Shown piece after piece: positions 37,784 to 52,400 of a DNA stretch of 64,000 bases. The notes under the pieces were generated by a model. It ran no database searches. It was not told where the DNA came from and was given only the letters and a program-made list of their open reading frames with translations. The position numbers were made by a program, and so were the translations under genes. Numbering within the stretch: position 1 is the first letter of the stretch; each line of letters opens with the position of its first letter. This DNA is from Himantopus leucocephalus (lineage: Eukaryota > Chordata > Aves > Charadriiformes > Recurvirostridae): positions 69,495,252-69,559,251 of the forward strand of contig RSEF01000004.1 in the NCBI GenBank assembly GCA_003993805.1, read 5' to 3'.

Positions 37784-39610
37784 CTAAAGCACAAACACAA
37801 ATATGAAGAAATAGTAATATTTTATATTTCTACTCTTCATGTCCTTAAAAGACTCTTAGAATATAAAGCCAGATAGCATTATACAAATTAGTTTCCTTTT
37901 TGTAGCACCGATGGTAAATTTGGTAAATCCCTTATCTATGCTGACATATTTTCTAATCCATACAACAATCTTAACTCAAAGATGAAGTGTTTTAGTAAGG
38001 ATTAAAATGACTTAATGCTTACATTTCTAATTTACTTCTAGTTTGTGTTTGCTTAATTTTCTTCTTCAGTGGGTCACTGAGCATTATGTTTACATGCTAG
38101 ACTGAAAATTCCATCATGGTACTAAATGAATTCCCAAAATTTATTCCCCATATAGTTACTTACAGATTGTGATTAAACCTTACCTTTCTCTTTTTAGCAC
38201 GCTAAGTATGATGAGCTCTTGCAGCTGTTCAATGTAAACTTCTTTTTTTAATACTTCACTATTCTTATGTTATTTCTATAAACTCTTCCCAACTTAACAA
38301 CTTATTTAGTATATTCCGAACACCAAAATTGGACAAAATATAAAACCAGCTACATATAAAAAGGAAATATAACTTCCCTGATTCTGCTTGATGTCCTAGT
38401 TATACAACCAAGGATGAAATTAGCTCTCTGGTCACAGTACCGCACTGGGAGCTCACATTTATCTGATTGTCAACTGCACCCTCTAACATTTCCCTGTTAC
38501 GGGTTCCCAAGAGTTCCCATCCTGTAGACATTGCCTGCAACACTCCTTCCCAATATAGAACTTGGCTTTTGAGAACTGTAAGGAGCTCAAATCAAAAGGA
38601 TGTCTAGGCAAAAGTATAACTGCAAGGTAATCATACAATAGTATTTCCCTCACCAAGCCATAGTTTAATGATTTTTTGAGCTGGTAAAGTAGTGTTGAAT
38701 AAAACTTGATGGATCCCTCTTTCATGAATATGCCTACTAGGCGTTGACCTCTTTAGCATTCACAACATCTTACAGCAATAGATGGGACGCTTTCACTAGA
38801 TGCCTTTTGAAAAAGTACCTTCTTTTCTGGCTTTTGTTGTGAACTCACATCACGATTTCACTTGATGACACAGTTTTTATATTATGTGAAATACTGAATA
38901 GTTTTCATGACATACATAATTATAAGGCAAAATATTTTGCAAACATCTGATTGATTAGAACGCACAGTTCAGTGATAACTATAAAGACAATAGGTATTGG
39001 GAGTATTTACTAAGGAAACAATAACCAAAAACTGTATCTCTTTCAATCACACAGGAACATAGTTTTATGGCTCTGTTTTTATGGCACTCTTCCTACATTT
39101 TTTAATTCTATTTGAACTGGCGTAATAATTAAGCCAATAGCTTCCACTGTGTTTTTACTTTTTCCCCCGAAGAAGCTTGTTCTAAGGTGCCTACATGGTA
39201 TCTTCAGAAAAATCTTTACATTTAAATATGTCCCTAAGAGCAGAGATGCACACAAAGCTGCTTCTGAAGCACTGAAAAACAGGTGAAAAAAATAAAAATA
39301 ATTCAAAACCAAGAAAAAGGTCCTGCATACCAATAAGGACAGGGTTGGGGTATAACCTTTCCACCCCAAACCAACTATGCACACAAGTGCTAACAAAATT
39401 TGCAAATGCAGCAGCGTTAGTACAAGAGTTTTATTGTTGGTCGGCTTATTGTTTGATTTTGCTCTTTGTATATATAACACACACAAAGGGAACATAAGCT
39501 TTATATATATGTCTGGATAGTAATATAATGTGTATAGTAATACAATACACATTAATTAGAACAAGCATGCAAGTATTTTTTTACAAGGAATTAATAAAGT
39601 TGAGACTCAC
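37784..39610 (-). other. MICU3: MICU3 intron
   Basis: A 1.8 kb intron with a GTGAGT donor and CTTTAG acceptor. A 157-codon minus-strand open frame at 39,079-39,552 is hydrophobic and low-complexity in character and has no family resemblance. I regard it as chance. Confidence 0.85.
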
Positions 39611-39711
39611 CTATAAAAATCTTCAAAGTTCAGTTCAGCTTTTCCTTTCTTGCCGAAAAAGTGTACAAGCAGTGTAGTATCTGACAGTGAACTTGAAATA
39701 TCATCAGCACG
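39611..39711 (-). CDS. MICU3: MICU3 coding exon (101 nt)
   Basis: The acceptor TATTTAAG precedes 33 codons and two bases: RADDISSSLSDTTLLVHFFG then KKGKAELNFEDFY, with the final AG completing an Arg codon in the next exon. The exon ends before the donor GTGAGT. FFGKKGKAELNFEDF is a conserved MICU3 block in the degenerate EF-like helices of the first lobe. Confidence 0.96.
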
Positions 39712-42700
39712 CTTAAATATTAGAATAAAAAAAATTAAAGGCCATGATTGTATCAGTTACAGAAGTATAATCTCAGAATGCCTATCATCATAATAGGCCT
39801 TTCTATTAAAAGAGTTTACGTTTTATGTTCGTAGTCTTAAAGAAGATTTTAATATTAAAATCCATTAAATTAATTTAGTCATGCAATTTTCACACAAAAT
39901 AGCATTAGGCTGTTAATTGCATTTAGTAGAAAACACTTAAAACAACAATATAATGTAATGTAAACTGCAGTGAAGGGGGAAAAAGCATGAAAAATAAAAC
40001 CAGAAACTCTTAAGAAAAAAATAATGTTCTAGTCAGTTGAGGTAAACCATAAAAATAACTCCCTTTGTACACAATCTCCTTTCCCTCCTACTATGCAACT
40101 ACAAAGAAATTAAAGGACGTTACTTCGTACGCTCTTATTTTTTATTTCAAAATTATTAAGTATGGGATTGTATTCCAAAACCATTCATATCAGTCGGGTG
40201 TACTTTATATGATTCTTTTCTATCACTAGCAGATGATTACAGTTTAAATTTTACTGCCCAAGTATATTTAAAACAACAGAATTGTAAGAAATTTTGAGAT
40301 CATGAAGTAATAGTTTGACTTATTAAGAATGTTCCTCATCTACCGAGTATGTGGTCTATACATCAGACAGGAATCTTTGAACATGTACTCATACTTTTTC
40401 ATTAATAAAGAACTATCAACTTTGAAGGCACGGAATTAGAATAATAAAACCAATTCATTTTGACCATTTGTAATGGGAAGAGTTGTAAATAGGAAGACAT
40501 ATATAAAGACACATATAAACAGAAGTAACTATCATCAGTGTATAAATAGAAGTAACTATGATCTTTGTATAGTGATTGTGCAACATTCCACTTCTTAACT
40601 ACATATTCATTACCCTTAACTGTCGTGTAGGTGCATTGATTTTACCTCTTTTATAAAGAAACTCTTGATATAATGAAGAACTAGAACAATAATTCAGTAA
40701 TAAATGAATAAAATAAGCCATAGTATTCCACAGTGGCAATGTCTTTCTGGCATTAACGTGCATCTGCCAACATTTGAAATTCAAAAAGTAGTATCTTTAG
40801 TTTCCTTGCTGCACCTGCCTAGGGAGAACCTTCTGTCTGAGCTCTCATTTTTCTTACAAAGACAAGATCTTATGAAAAGTAAAGAGTGGGAACCTGTAGT
40901 GTCTGCCCTTCTTAGGCAAGCTACCACCCACCAGCAACACCGTATTTTTGGGGAAGTGTGCCTGCCAACTCTACTGTTAAAGTACAAAATAGATCTATAA
41001 AGATCTGCGTGTAGAAACCTGCAAGCTGCACTCAGAGTCCTCTAAGTCTGACTTTATTTTATAACTGAAGAGGCAATGAATTTATAACAGGACAGAGAAA
41101 CTCTAAATGAAGAAACTAGGAAGAAATTTTGAACAGTATGCAGTAGTTCAACATCATGTACCAAGAAAAAACATTCCATATCTACATTCTCTGAAATATA
41201 CTATATTATTTTCAAATTTACATACTGTTTTGTAAAAAATGTAAAATGCAATATCCATTAAGAGTATTTATGTATCAACAAGGAAAAACATGAGGCAGCA
41301 ACAACACAAATCCTTTCCTTTCAACATCCAAGAACTAAAGAAACGAGAGAGACTTTTCTGTACTTTAGCATAATCAGTTTAGGATTCTCAAGATTGTATT
41401 TCATGTAGTCTAGCTTCCTCTTTATTCTCATATTCTTCTCCAGGGAGAAATAAGATGACATAGTGTAAGTATAGGCAGAGAGATATTTTATGTCCTTCAA
41501 TTAAGACAGCTCTGCTCTTCAAGTGAGCGAACTAATTCAGAAAAGTAATCACTATTTGTCTTTTAATATTGTTATCCTCCACTACAGGACACAATATACT
41601 GAAATGCAGATACCCTGATTTCTTATGTCTTTTAAGCAATTAAATCCCTAAGCACATTCAAACAATTTCCCTCAAGTACACTGAAAAGATATCAAATGTT
41701 AAATTACAGCCTTTCATCTTGCAAAAACATTTCAAAACCTTCGACTTAGGTTGCATTCACCCATATCTAAAGAACCATTTAAAAAAAATACAATCTGTAA
41801 GTCTTCTCACAATTCCCATTTGGTCAGCCTCACTAAATGAAAACCCCCCAAACAAAAACCTCAACGCAGAAACTCAACCCAGTATACTTCTCTGCAGAAC
41901 TGCAGACAACTGAAAACTATTCCTCTGCTCCTTCTGCATTGATAGCATAAAATAAATTCTCTCTCTTGAGGGGGTAAGGATAAAAACAAAAGCCTTAATC
42001 ATTTAAAACTATTACTTATTGTTCATAATAAAATTAGTTTTGTATTTTAAATCAGTGAAAATGAAATGACCATACCTGTTCCCATATATACAAATATATT
42101 TTGCAGTCATTTAAATGAGAATGCCTCGTTTCTCTTTACACTAACTGTAATACAAATACAGGTAAAGAGACAAACAGGAGAGACAAGTGTTTCAGTCACA
42201 GTATTGGCTTGCTGCACAACGGCAACATCGTTGCCTCTCAGTTTTCTAACCTGAAGAGCAGTAAATCTATTTTTATTCTTTATACTCTACAAAATTGATT
42301 TCAAGCTTTTGATCAGAGAGGGTTAACTGAAAGTAAGTTACACTCATGAGCAATGGTCCACTTGCAGCAACATATTCTGAAAATGAAGTATGCATATTAT
42401 GTTTTGAGTTAGTAAGAGTTTTCTTACTACAAGTCCTTGATTTTTCAACAGTGCTCACTGATTCCCAGTTTCATTTTGTAATTTAAGAATAAACCCACAA
42501 ACTGAATTCAGGGATAACTGGCATATTGCAACAGGATGGTGTCGTTGCCAAATTAGGAATAGCAGAAACAGTACTGCAAACTGTCCTAGAAAGAAACTGG
42601 ATGTGATGAGAAGCTTCTCTTCCCCCCCAAAAGACCTTGTAAGTTGATTCCCACAACAACGAACCTTATTTACTCTCCTTTTCAACTTACACAAGGCCTT

Positions 42701-44694
42701 CTCAAAAGGCTACGAAACAACACAGACTCCAGTGTCACCTAGCTTTATGCCACTTCCTTAGTACAGATGGCTATATTATTATTCAGATGGGAGAGTACCT
42801 GGGAGAGATAAGAATATGGATGAAAGCCAGCCCGCTCAAACTTAACCCAAGCAAGATAAAGATGATTATGGTAAGAAATGGGAAATTGTCGGTGGAGCAA
42901 ATGCAGGACATGATTTTTGTTCACAAAATGACTTACGAGTGAGCAGAGAGACATTTTATGCATTTTACAGACAATTTAAATCAACGTTTAGTATAGCTGC
43001 CGTTAAGCGTCAATTACATTGTAGTTGCAGATAATAGTCTGAGGCATCAGACATAAAAAACCTCTCTCTCTTCAAATTAAAGGTGTGTAGAGATTACCAA
43101 ACTTAAGTCCGCCTATACTTGGGACTGAATTCATGCCAGCTAACTGTAGATTAAGAAGACAGTTAATTCAGAAAACTCAGTGCCCCAAGCTCCTTAAATA
43201 GTCAACGAAAAGAGCGTCCCTCTCTGCCCTCTGTGTCTCACTTAGCTGACTAGACAAGACCACTGATGTTCTGGGTTTTAAAATTTGGTGAAACAAATAA
43301 GGACTAATAACTGGACAAATAGTTCAGGAGCTCATCAATTTAAAAGCAAGGAAAGACAGGCTGGGTATATTGTTTTGCTGCAAGATTATTATGAATGTAT
43401 TATTACTATGGATATTGCTATAAATAATGGTGTAAAACTCAATACTGCAACACTACATTTTGTTTTGTTCAAAGGCAAATGAACTCAAGCTGAGAATGGA
43501 ACAGAGAAGGCGTATTTGATACCTGGGAGATGTAGGTTCTGCAGTAAGAGACAAATCAAAGACCTTCTTGTGTTTAGCCTACGATAATTAAAACTGAGGG
43601 CTGTGACTACATTTACAAACACAACCATGCGCAAGACGATTAACACTAGAGAAAAAAAAGCCCTATGAAAATTAAGGAACAGACTGGTATAAAAGAACTA
43701 TGAGTAAATTTAGCTTGGAAATTAGAAAAAGTCCATCCAAGTCCTCAGGTTATTCAATAGCTTCTGCAGAGGAACAGCAGGGACAAAACACTAATTACTT
43801 TTAATATGGAGCACACATTGCTTATGAAGCAAAGAAAGAGATTGTTTTACCCAGGAGGTCCGTTTCAGTTCCTTGTTCTTTTCTCATTATGATCCTGCTT
43901 ATGAAGCATGGGACTCGAGACCAGAGTCAGCGGGCAGTTGCTGTATGTCCTTTAATGCCACAACCAGCAGAGCAATCGCCCTCACTCTATGGGGCACAGA
44001 AAAGCCTAAATGATCTAGTTTTCTGACCCTCTTAAATGATCAATACAAATAGATGTCTTACTCAATCATCTGAAGGCAGATCATGAAACAAGAATCTTAC
44101 TAGAATTTAAAGCACTATGGAAATTAATTTGACATCTCAGTGATATTGCTAGTCCTACATAATGAGTGTCTAATATTAAAAAAGATTGACTACTCTTTTG
44201 GTTACCTTAAAACATTCCTGGTTTGATCCAACAACTAAAACCATCTTTACGTGATACTGTTTTTGTGAAGATAAGCTTTGGTAACATACATAAAAAGCAC
44301 ATTAAGGACCTAAAGATTAAGAGCTTAAAGGGCTGCAACTCTCATTAAAGTTGTCATATCACTACACCAGGCCTAAATGACAAAGGTTTCCTGAGTTACT
44401 TCTCTAACTGTGAAATATTGCCACTATTATTGTTACAAAATGCTTCTTATAGTAAGGACTGAAGAGGACTTGATCTTCCAACTCTTTCAAAAGTTAACTT
44501 TGCTTTTACTTGGAAATGACAACTTTCAATTATCGCACTGCACAAAACCAAATCCATTTCATCTGAGAAAATTTTAAAAAAAAGTAATTAAAAGGAAGAG
44601 AAGAAACAAAGTGCATAAAACAGGAAAATAATCAGAACAGAAATAAATAAAATAGCAGTCTGTTTATGGACCAGAGACAGAGGTTGTCTTATAC
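39712..44694 (-). other. MICU3: MICU3 intron
   Basis: A 5.0 kb AT-rich intron. A degenerate tandem of about 30 bp is visible near 40,515-40,570 (AGAAGTAACTAT twice). No other feature was recognised. Confidence 0.85.
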
Positions 44695-44790
44695 CTCCGC
44701 AAGGTCCGAAAAGAGTGCTTGGCTTGTGCTACGTCTCAAAGTATCCCAATAGCTTCTGGGGACAAGGTCCTCTCCTTCTGTTTTAAGAAC
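44695..44790 (-). CDS. MICU3: MICU3 coding exon (96 nt)
   Basis: The acceptor CTTCTGCAG and donor GTATAAG enclose 32 codons in phase 0 at both ends: VLKTEGEDLVPRSYWDTLRR then STSQALFSDLAE. This matches the mammalian block VLKTDAEELVSRSYWDTLRR, with conservative changes. Because both ends are phase 0, skipping this exon would remove 32 residues without a frameshift. Confidence 0.96.
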
Positions 44791-47700
44791 CTGCAGAAGT
44801 TTCAAGAAGCACAATTGTGTGAAAACCAAAGAACAATAAAACAACCGCTTACAGACTTTAAAGTGTTTCCCAACTGATTTTCAAATGCATGGCTTGGTTC
44901 TTTTGCTTCTACACAGAGAAATTTCTACCCAGTTACATGACATTTTGCAAATGAAAGGAACACTGGTCTGTTACAGCTATTTGCTTATTACTCATAACTT
45001 GGCTCTGCCAAAAGTATCACCAGACTCGACTTTCCCAACAAAATAAATTAGACAAAGTGTAAAGTGAAAATACTAATTAAAAGTACATGTGAAAATGTCC
45101 ATCTAAACTCAGTATTTTGCTGTTGTTTTTTCTAACAATCCTGTTTTGACAAAAAAAACATTAACATATAAGCTTATGATTTTTTTCTCATTTGATCAAA
45201 ATATAAATATCACCATACAGCTAGTTACATAAAATTAATTTCATCCCTTAATCAGGGTAATATCCTCCCATCAATAAAGAAATGCAAAAAACAAGCCTAC
45301 TAAGTCCACCTTCAACTGTAACATACTTATAAAGAAAAACCTATGCACATCTGATGATCAAACTTACCTTGTTTAAACAGAAAATAAGTGTTTCATCTCA
45401 CCAAGGAAAATACGCTTACCTTTTTACCCTGAAATGTTTCATATTTTGTGAGCCTGAAAAATCCTCCCTTATTAAAACAGGCCTTCCTTTATCTTGCAAT
45501 TACTCTTGGAAGATCTATGCAATACATTTCTTTTTTTTTTCCCCAAAAAAGCTAGGGGAGGTGATCCTAAAGACAGCAGAGGGCTATTTGGACTTGGTTA
45601 GAGTTGTTGCAGCTGAAAGTGTTTTTCCCTTTCTCTCCCCAAGTTAATGTACACTAGGCCTCCTACTTTCACGGCTCCCCACTCACGTCCATCTGGGCAG
45701 GCAAGACAAAGCCAGAATGAGTTTGATCTTCTAACTACAAATGAAAACCATTTTTTTTTTGACTCAGCACATACTGTTCTCTTAGAAGATTTCCACTGCT
45801 GTGCAATGTGTCAAACCGCATTGTTATCATAAAGAACACTGTACAGAGTTGAAGGTTTATTGACTCTATGTATGCCACGTTACGTCAACACATTACGTGT
45901 ACTGCTTCTACAAGTTCTATTACATACTTCCTCCACTAACCAATTCAACTCAGCTCTCTCTGCAAATCGTCATCAAAAAACCATGACAAACTACCAGGAA
46001 TTATACCCATGCTTAATGTGTATTATACTTTTGTTTCCTTTTTGAAAAATTCTGGTTTTATCTTTCTCTTATTATGGAGTACCAGTTCCTGTGTCATGGC
46101 CACAGTATTCTCATATATAACTCCACCAGTCCTAAATTGCTAAACTGAAATAAATTTGTTTACTTCAGTGTGTACAGGATTAAGTCCTTAGCAGTTTTTC
46201 TCTTATTCATCCCTTTGATGTTTAGTGGGTCATGTGAATGAACAACACATCATTCTTTTTTTCTTTTCTTCATTTCTTCTCTTACTGGAGATTTACTTTA
46301 GCCAATGGAATTAGTACTTCAGGGCATGCACATTTTATCTTCCTTACATGCATCTCATCATAATTATCATGTTCCGGTTGGCATTTGGCTGGTGAAAGCA
46401 CGCATGCAATACATGCTGAAGTAGTCTTAACACACAACTGCAGTATGCACCAGAACATGACTTGAAAGAATTAACCTATGCCATTGAAAATACAAAAATA
46501 TGCAACCCATTTAAAATGTCACTGTATGGACTCTATGGCTTATAGCCCATGCCACTTCTCAAAATATTAGAACTGTTTTGAAGGACGAAGTGAGGAGAAG
46601 GGCCCAACACAGCACTTTGGACTATCCCAGACATTTTAGGACTGCATCTCCTCGGTCTTGAGTATCTTCAACTCCCTAGGACATGAAGGGAAACTGAAAA
46701 GGCTGCTACACTTCTTGTTTCAGTAGGAGAAATAGAAACTCAAAATATCAGTTTTCTGGGATGGGGGATTTGTCAGATACTGTGAATTCCTATACATCTG
46801 AGTCTCCTTTGCTTGAAGATCTTCATTCAGGTAGTAGGAGGGCAGAAAAGGATGGTGCACACCTGGGCATCATCTTGATAAAGAGTATGGACATGGCTGG
46901 AGGGGAATTTTTTTACTAAAGCTGAAAGTTATTAATATGAGTAGAAAAGCCTAACTAGTTTGGTTTCAGTTTAAAATAGGAGGCAGCACAGAAACACGGC
47001 AACCACCGTACAGCACCTTTCACTACAGTAAAGCCTGATGTAAAATCCATTGAATCATAAGGCCTCGCATTTCCTACATTATTCTCACAACAGAGCAGCA
47101 TCTACATCATGTCACATGCATGTCACTTTTCATGCAACAGACTTCCTTCCTGCATATCGCCCAAATTGTATGTGCTAACTTCCCAGGAAATAAATCTGCG
47201 CATTCCTGTGAATGATTATATAAAGAAACAGACTTTAAAATAGGAATTTCACTAGTCATCTAATTCTTCTACTTTAACATAAATCAATTTTTTTTTACAA
47301 CAGTTTTACTTCTGCTGTCATCCAAAATTTAATCAGGTCATGATAAAGATATTAAAAACCCAGAAGATCTTTCTCTTCCTGATTCTCTACGCCACTCCTC
47401 AAAAATGACTGAAAGTAAGTTGTCCTGTCCCCTCCATAATACAGGGACTATTTTCTGTAAAATCCTATTCTAGTTCAGCACTGAAAGTTCTTTTTTATGT
47501 GTTCTGTAAGTGAAGCACAAAAATATAAAAGTTCTCTTGTAGTTTCTTTTTTTTGGGGAGGATGCGGGGGTGGGAACAGAGAGGTGAAGGATTCATTTGA
47601 CTAATTATTACTTCACATCATACACAAGGAAACAATACAGACCTGGATCAAACGACTCATGCAGGAGGACTTAATTTACATACATGAATTAAAAATAAGT

Positions 47701-47984
47701 CTATAATTTCTTAAGATTTATTTCTCCTTTCCCTTAAAAATATTGTTTCCTTCATTTTATATAAATAGAGCAAGCAACCTTTCCTGCTGGTAGGCTTGCC
47801 TATTTCAGAACGCGTGCAAGAAGCATGCACAATCTTTTATGCAAGTAAAGATCCATCACGTTTCTACTGATTAGCAGAAGTAATTTACTTGATGAAAAAG
47901 ATCAACATCGTAAATTTTCTTATAGCATATTATTTCACTTCACTGGTGGAGACTGCATAAATTGGAAATAGTTAGAGTACATAC
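44791..47984 (-). other. MICU3: MICU3 intron
   Basis: A 3.2 kb intron with no recognised gene, RNA or element. A GC-poor background is broken only by short homopolymers. Confidence 0.85.
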
Positions 47985-48023
47985 ACTGTTAGTAGAAGTA
48001 TGATATCCATAAAGTTGAAGACG
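47985..48023 (-). CDS. MICU3: MICU3 39-nt small exon
   Basis: On the minus strand the exon lies between GTATGTCAG and the donor GTATGTAC. It encodes exactly 13 codons, RLQLYGYHTSTNS, in phase 0 at both ends. The family sequence is RLQLYGYHSPTNS. The donor is a non-optimal GTATGT and the exon is small. It could therefore be skipped in frame, but no evidence of that is visible. Confidence 0.95.
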
Positions 48024-49366
48024 CTGACATACAGCAAAAACGGGCCAAGCCAAGTATCACATGTCAGAATGAAGCCAAAAGAAGGGGAAAAAAAAAAAGA
48101 CAACAGAATAGGTTAAGACAAGCAAATCTTTATTTTATTAATTTTTTTATTAAATATTATTAAATTTATTTGTTTGTTTTTAAAATGTCAGTGAAGAAGA
48201 AATGGTTTATCTACAATCTCATTCTTCAAATTTTCAAAAGAGAAGTACAGAGTTGCAGAGATTACTTTCAGGAGAAATGTTCCATTTTGCAAGCTTTACT
48301 TTTTCCAAAAGCTCTTCCTTTGGCTCTAAGTTTCCTTTGTTCAGAATAAACAGTGTGTGAGAGATTCAACAACTGACCTACAGTTTTGAAAAGTTGAGGA
48401 TAGGTCTCTCTGGGTGGGAAGCAAAGATCCCTTTTTACACTCAGGGAAGGTTTAAAAAGTATTAATTCTTGAAATTCAAACTTTCTATGGTTTCAGGGGC
48501 AAAGACCTGAGGTCAAGCATCTATGGTCCCAAAAGAATAATGGGCACTATGACAAGTTTTGCATATATGTCAAACCGTTTCTTATAATAAGGAATTTTTG
48601 CCATAAATACACAAATGAACATGTTTTTTTCTGCTGTGGCCTTTACAGAGACTTATCCCTGAATTTTACTTGTCCAACAGTAAAATAAGTTCCTGCTACT
48701 GCTGCCATCCTCCAAACAAACCACCACAGACTTGTCTATTTCTGACTTACCTTTCTTAGGCGCGTAAGAAATGCAAATTTGACATTATATAAGAATGAGT
48801 ATTCATTATTCCACAAACTTCTATTCAGATAATATAAACAGCTAAAACCATTTTGCATTGGTCACAAGCAGTATTTAACAAAAAAAAATAAATTTTAATA
48901 TAAAATCTAAGTTCACTGGTAACATTTCATCAGCTATTTTGAAAGTACTGTGTTAATAACAAGCATCAGGATCAGTATGTCTACATGAACAGCTTCAGGT
49001 AGTAATGAGCGCAGGAGTATACTTTGTCTGGCCACTGAGATCTCTCACTCTTAGAGACAGTAACACTGTGTCATTACTATTCACTTTTTCCTAGATTTAT
49101 AGGAATCAATGCTCCTGTCATAATACATAATACAGTATTAAAACACTAACTTTTCCTTTCTATAGACCACTTAATTTTTTTCAATAACTGCAGTTTAAGC
49201 TAAATATTGCTTTTTTTCTATATATGAAGTCATGCATATTCTTTTGATATGGATTTATTGTTTAAAAAAAAATTGAAAGTGATCAGTGAAATATATACAC
49301 ACTATTTTGTCCTACATTGAAGAAAACAAACCAACTACCAGCTGCAACTCTTAAAACTTTGCTTAC
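48024..49366 (-). other. MICU3: MICU3 intron
   Basis: A 1.3 kb AT-rich intron between the 39-nt and 72-nt exons. Nothing else was recognised. Confidence 0.85.
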
Positions 49367-49438
49367 CAGCATTGCACGTTTTTCTTCATCTCCTTTTCTT
49401 TCTCTCTTCTCATTTTTTTTCCTGAAAATCTCTTGTAG
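49367..49438 (-). CDS. MICU3: MICU3 72-nt exon, charged region
   Basis: The acceptor GTTTTTTAG and donor GTAAGC enclose 24 codons: LQEIFRKKNEKRERKGDEEK then RAML. It follows directly on the first EF-hand exon and forms the exiting helix and a highly charged Lys/Glu stretch. MICU1 carries a polybasic KKKKR-type stretch in an equivalent region, so a basic contact role is possible here. The exon is phase 0 at both ends. Confidence 0.96.
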
Positions 49439-52400
49439 CTAAAAAACAAACCATTTTGTTCTTATTTAGTTTTCAGGCTATTTCACATGCATAACTATCA
49501 TTCATAGTGAGGAACACTGCAAATAGTATTAAAATGTGGTTCTTTACTAAAATATCAGTATTTCAATGATGCTTTATTGTTCATATTAATGCCTTCATGT
49601 TCCTTCTGTGACCGTAAGCATCACACAGAAAGAAAAAAGGAAACATTTTTTCCACAAAGTAAGGCTAATAACTCTATTTGGGAGCACAATATGAAGAACA
49701 TCCTATTTAGCTTTACATTTTCGCCAATCCAGCCTATACAAAGAGGGGGAGTTCCAGCCTTTTTCACCACCTCTAGGCACATCCTTTCTTGTTGGGTACT
49801 CTTTGGTATCCGTGTGGCTATGTAGTCAGCTGGATCAACCTTTTTTTTCATATTGTTAGTTTCCAACCAGATCAGTTCTTACTCCTGCTGGCACAAGGGA
49901 GGGGTGGAAACACCTGGTGGGGGTGAAACATTCCCCTTCAGCAGCAACAAACTGCTACTCAAGAGTAATTTATCAAGTACCCCTTTTTTCAAGTCTGTTC
50001 AAAGAATACCTTCAGGTCTTGTAAAATACCCTTTTCACAACTTTCTCTACATTAAGAGCTTTAAACATGACTTCTGAGAAAACCTCAAATACAAGATTTA
50101 AAACATAAAGATTCTTGAGCATATTTACTTTTTGAAATTATAAAGTCTTCACAGTAAGAACTGGTCTGTACTTATCTTTCTTTGTAAGTATCTGCTTTAT
50201 TTAGATATTTTTAGTTACAGCAATACTTATTAATATTCCCAAAGCATTAGAAAAAAGAGTTACAGCGTTTACTCTTCACAGCAAGAGAGAGCAGTATATT
50301 AACTATGAAGCCATCTGTATCTCAACCAGTGAACTTCAGCTTTTCAAAAACTGCACGTGAAAACGTACTGCCACTTGTAGCATTTGCTAATCTCAAAGTG
50401 GACTGGAAAAAGAATAAACACTGTGGCTGACAAATTTGTCCTATCTAGAATATGGTATTTTCAGGACCAAACATCATGGCGTACAGTCACAATTGTGGCA
50501 GTCGTTTCAAAGACCCGCTTTTACTGACTGATAAAAAGCTGATACTGTACTGACACGCACACAGAGGTCCCAGGGATCGGACTGTGAAAGATAAAGTGTG
50601 TGATAAATTTTGCAAGCAAGTTTTCCAAATTTAATTCCAGAATACCATATTTCAGAGACGGCAAATGGCTAAGGCAAAGGGATCAGCAAGCTCTACTGCA
50701 GGGGTGCAACAACCTTGAAATAAATGAGTGTTCAGTGATTAAATAGCGAAAGCATTTATAAATAACATTATTATGAATTTCCAAATTTTACTACTGTGTT
50801 CTGGAATTGCCTATAAGGCAAATGCAGACCAGAATATTGTGTGTGTCACTGTAACTATTTTTGAATGTGGGATCAATTTACAGACCTTGGTATGTTTTTT
50901 CTAATTTTTTGCACACCTACAGGCACAAATTACTGTAACCTATGCTGACAAGGAAGAAGAGGCAAGATAGGACATTTAGTTGGATGGCCTAGAGTATTAC
51001 ACAGTTTGCAACCCAAAACTGTGGAAAGAAGAAAGGTAAATGAAGAGAGAGAATTAGAAAGAAAATACCTTGTGAAAAGTGAAGTGACAAGCCATCAAGT
51101 AGAAGAGTGGCAGTGATTTAAAAACCAAATACAGGTCAGTAAAAAGCAAGGCTTCCTTTGATGTGTTTTCCCTGCCACAGAGGCAAAGGGAGTACGATTC
51201 TGTTGCATTCATCATTAAAGCACTTGCTAAACTTCTGGAAATGGATCTTTTGTTCAGAAGGAGTGCTATAGGATACCAGCAAGTAGAAAAGTGAATGCAA
51301 AAAGGACCTAGGAATACTTTCATAGGAACATTGTTTGAAACAGGATAATGAGACTGACTGCTGAAAGCAGCAAAAACATGATCTCTTGTAACAAGGCAAC
51401 ACGATCCTCCTGTTCCCTGACCTCACCCCTATGACATAAGAGGAAAGCACAAACACCATGGACTTAGTTTACAAAACCACTAAAGCTGTTATCACAAAAA
51501 TTCAGTATTTTTCAACCCTTCACTACATGTACTCTTCAAGAATAACAGAACGTGTGTTTCCTAAACCAATCTCTTCAAAGTCTATTTGCAAAACTCAATA
51601 GTGTTAACCATGCTTCCAATTTTATGATAGCTGACTGTAATCAATGGAGATGTATTTTGCCAATGGTGGATATAGTTCCAATGGCAACACTGACAGTCTC
51701 CTGCTTCCAGGCACACAGGAGATGATGCATACCCAAGCAAGGTGAGTACAGACGCCAAATGTATATTCTGGGGCCAGGTCAATCACAGCTGCAGCATCAC
51801 CGAATCAACTTTTATTTTCATTTACACAGACATTATCTATCTACCTACCTACCTATTTTAGTCTTTCTCACTTCAGATCTAACATCCTGACTTATGGGTT
51901 TTGATGTAATTTTTGAAGGGTCACTGACACGGTAATCAAGCAGAGTTAGGGGTAGGTTTAATCTATACAAATTTGTTAAATACAATTATAGGTGGAGAAC
52001 AATATATCTAATGGTTGAAAATTCTCCTTTCTTTCTTCTGTCCACAAGTCTGGTAACAGAAAAAGAATAAGAAGGAGAAATTTTTATCAGGGACCACAAC
52101 AGAGAACAAAAAAAGCAGGATGCGCAGAGGACTATAAAAGCATAGTTAAGAAAGAAAGATGCAATATCCATAGTTGTTGTCCTTGCTTCCTGCCTTATAT
52201 AGTTATTTGACTTCATTTTCAGCACCAGTTTCTGAAAGACAAAGCCTCCTGCTTCAATTTCCTTCCACTTAGCTGTCATAATGGAAGCTTTTTTTTTTTT
52301 TAAAGAAAAGTTGTCAGTCTATTCCACCAATTCTGTTTTGTTGAATCATGAAATACTTTTTTTTAATCCTTTTTTTTCTTCTTTTCTTTTTCTTCCTTCT

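Noticed and set aside
39079..39552. 157-codon minus-strand open frame
   Set aside because: Hydrophobic, low-complexity translation driven by AT-rich sequence in the intron next to the MICU3 exon at 39,611. No recognisable domain.
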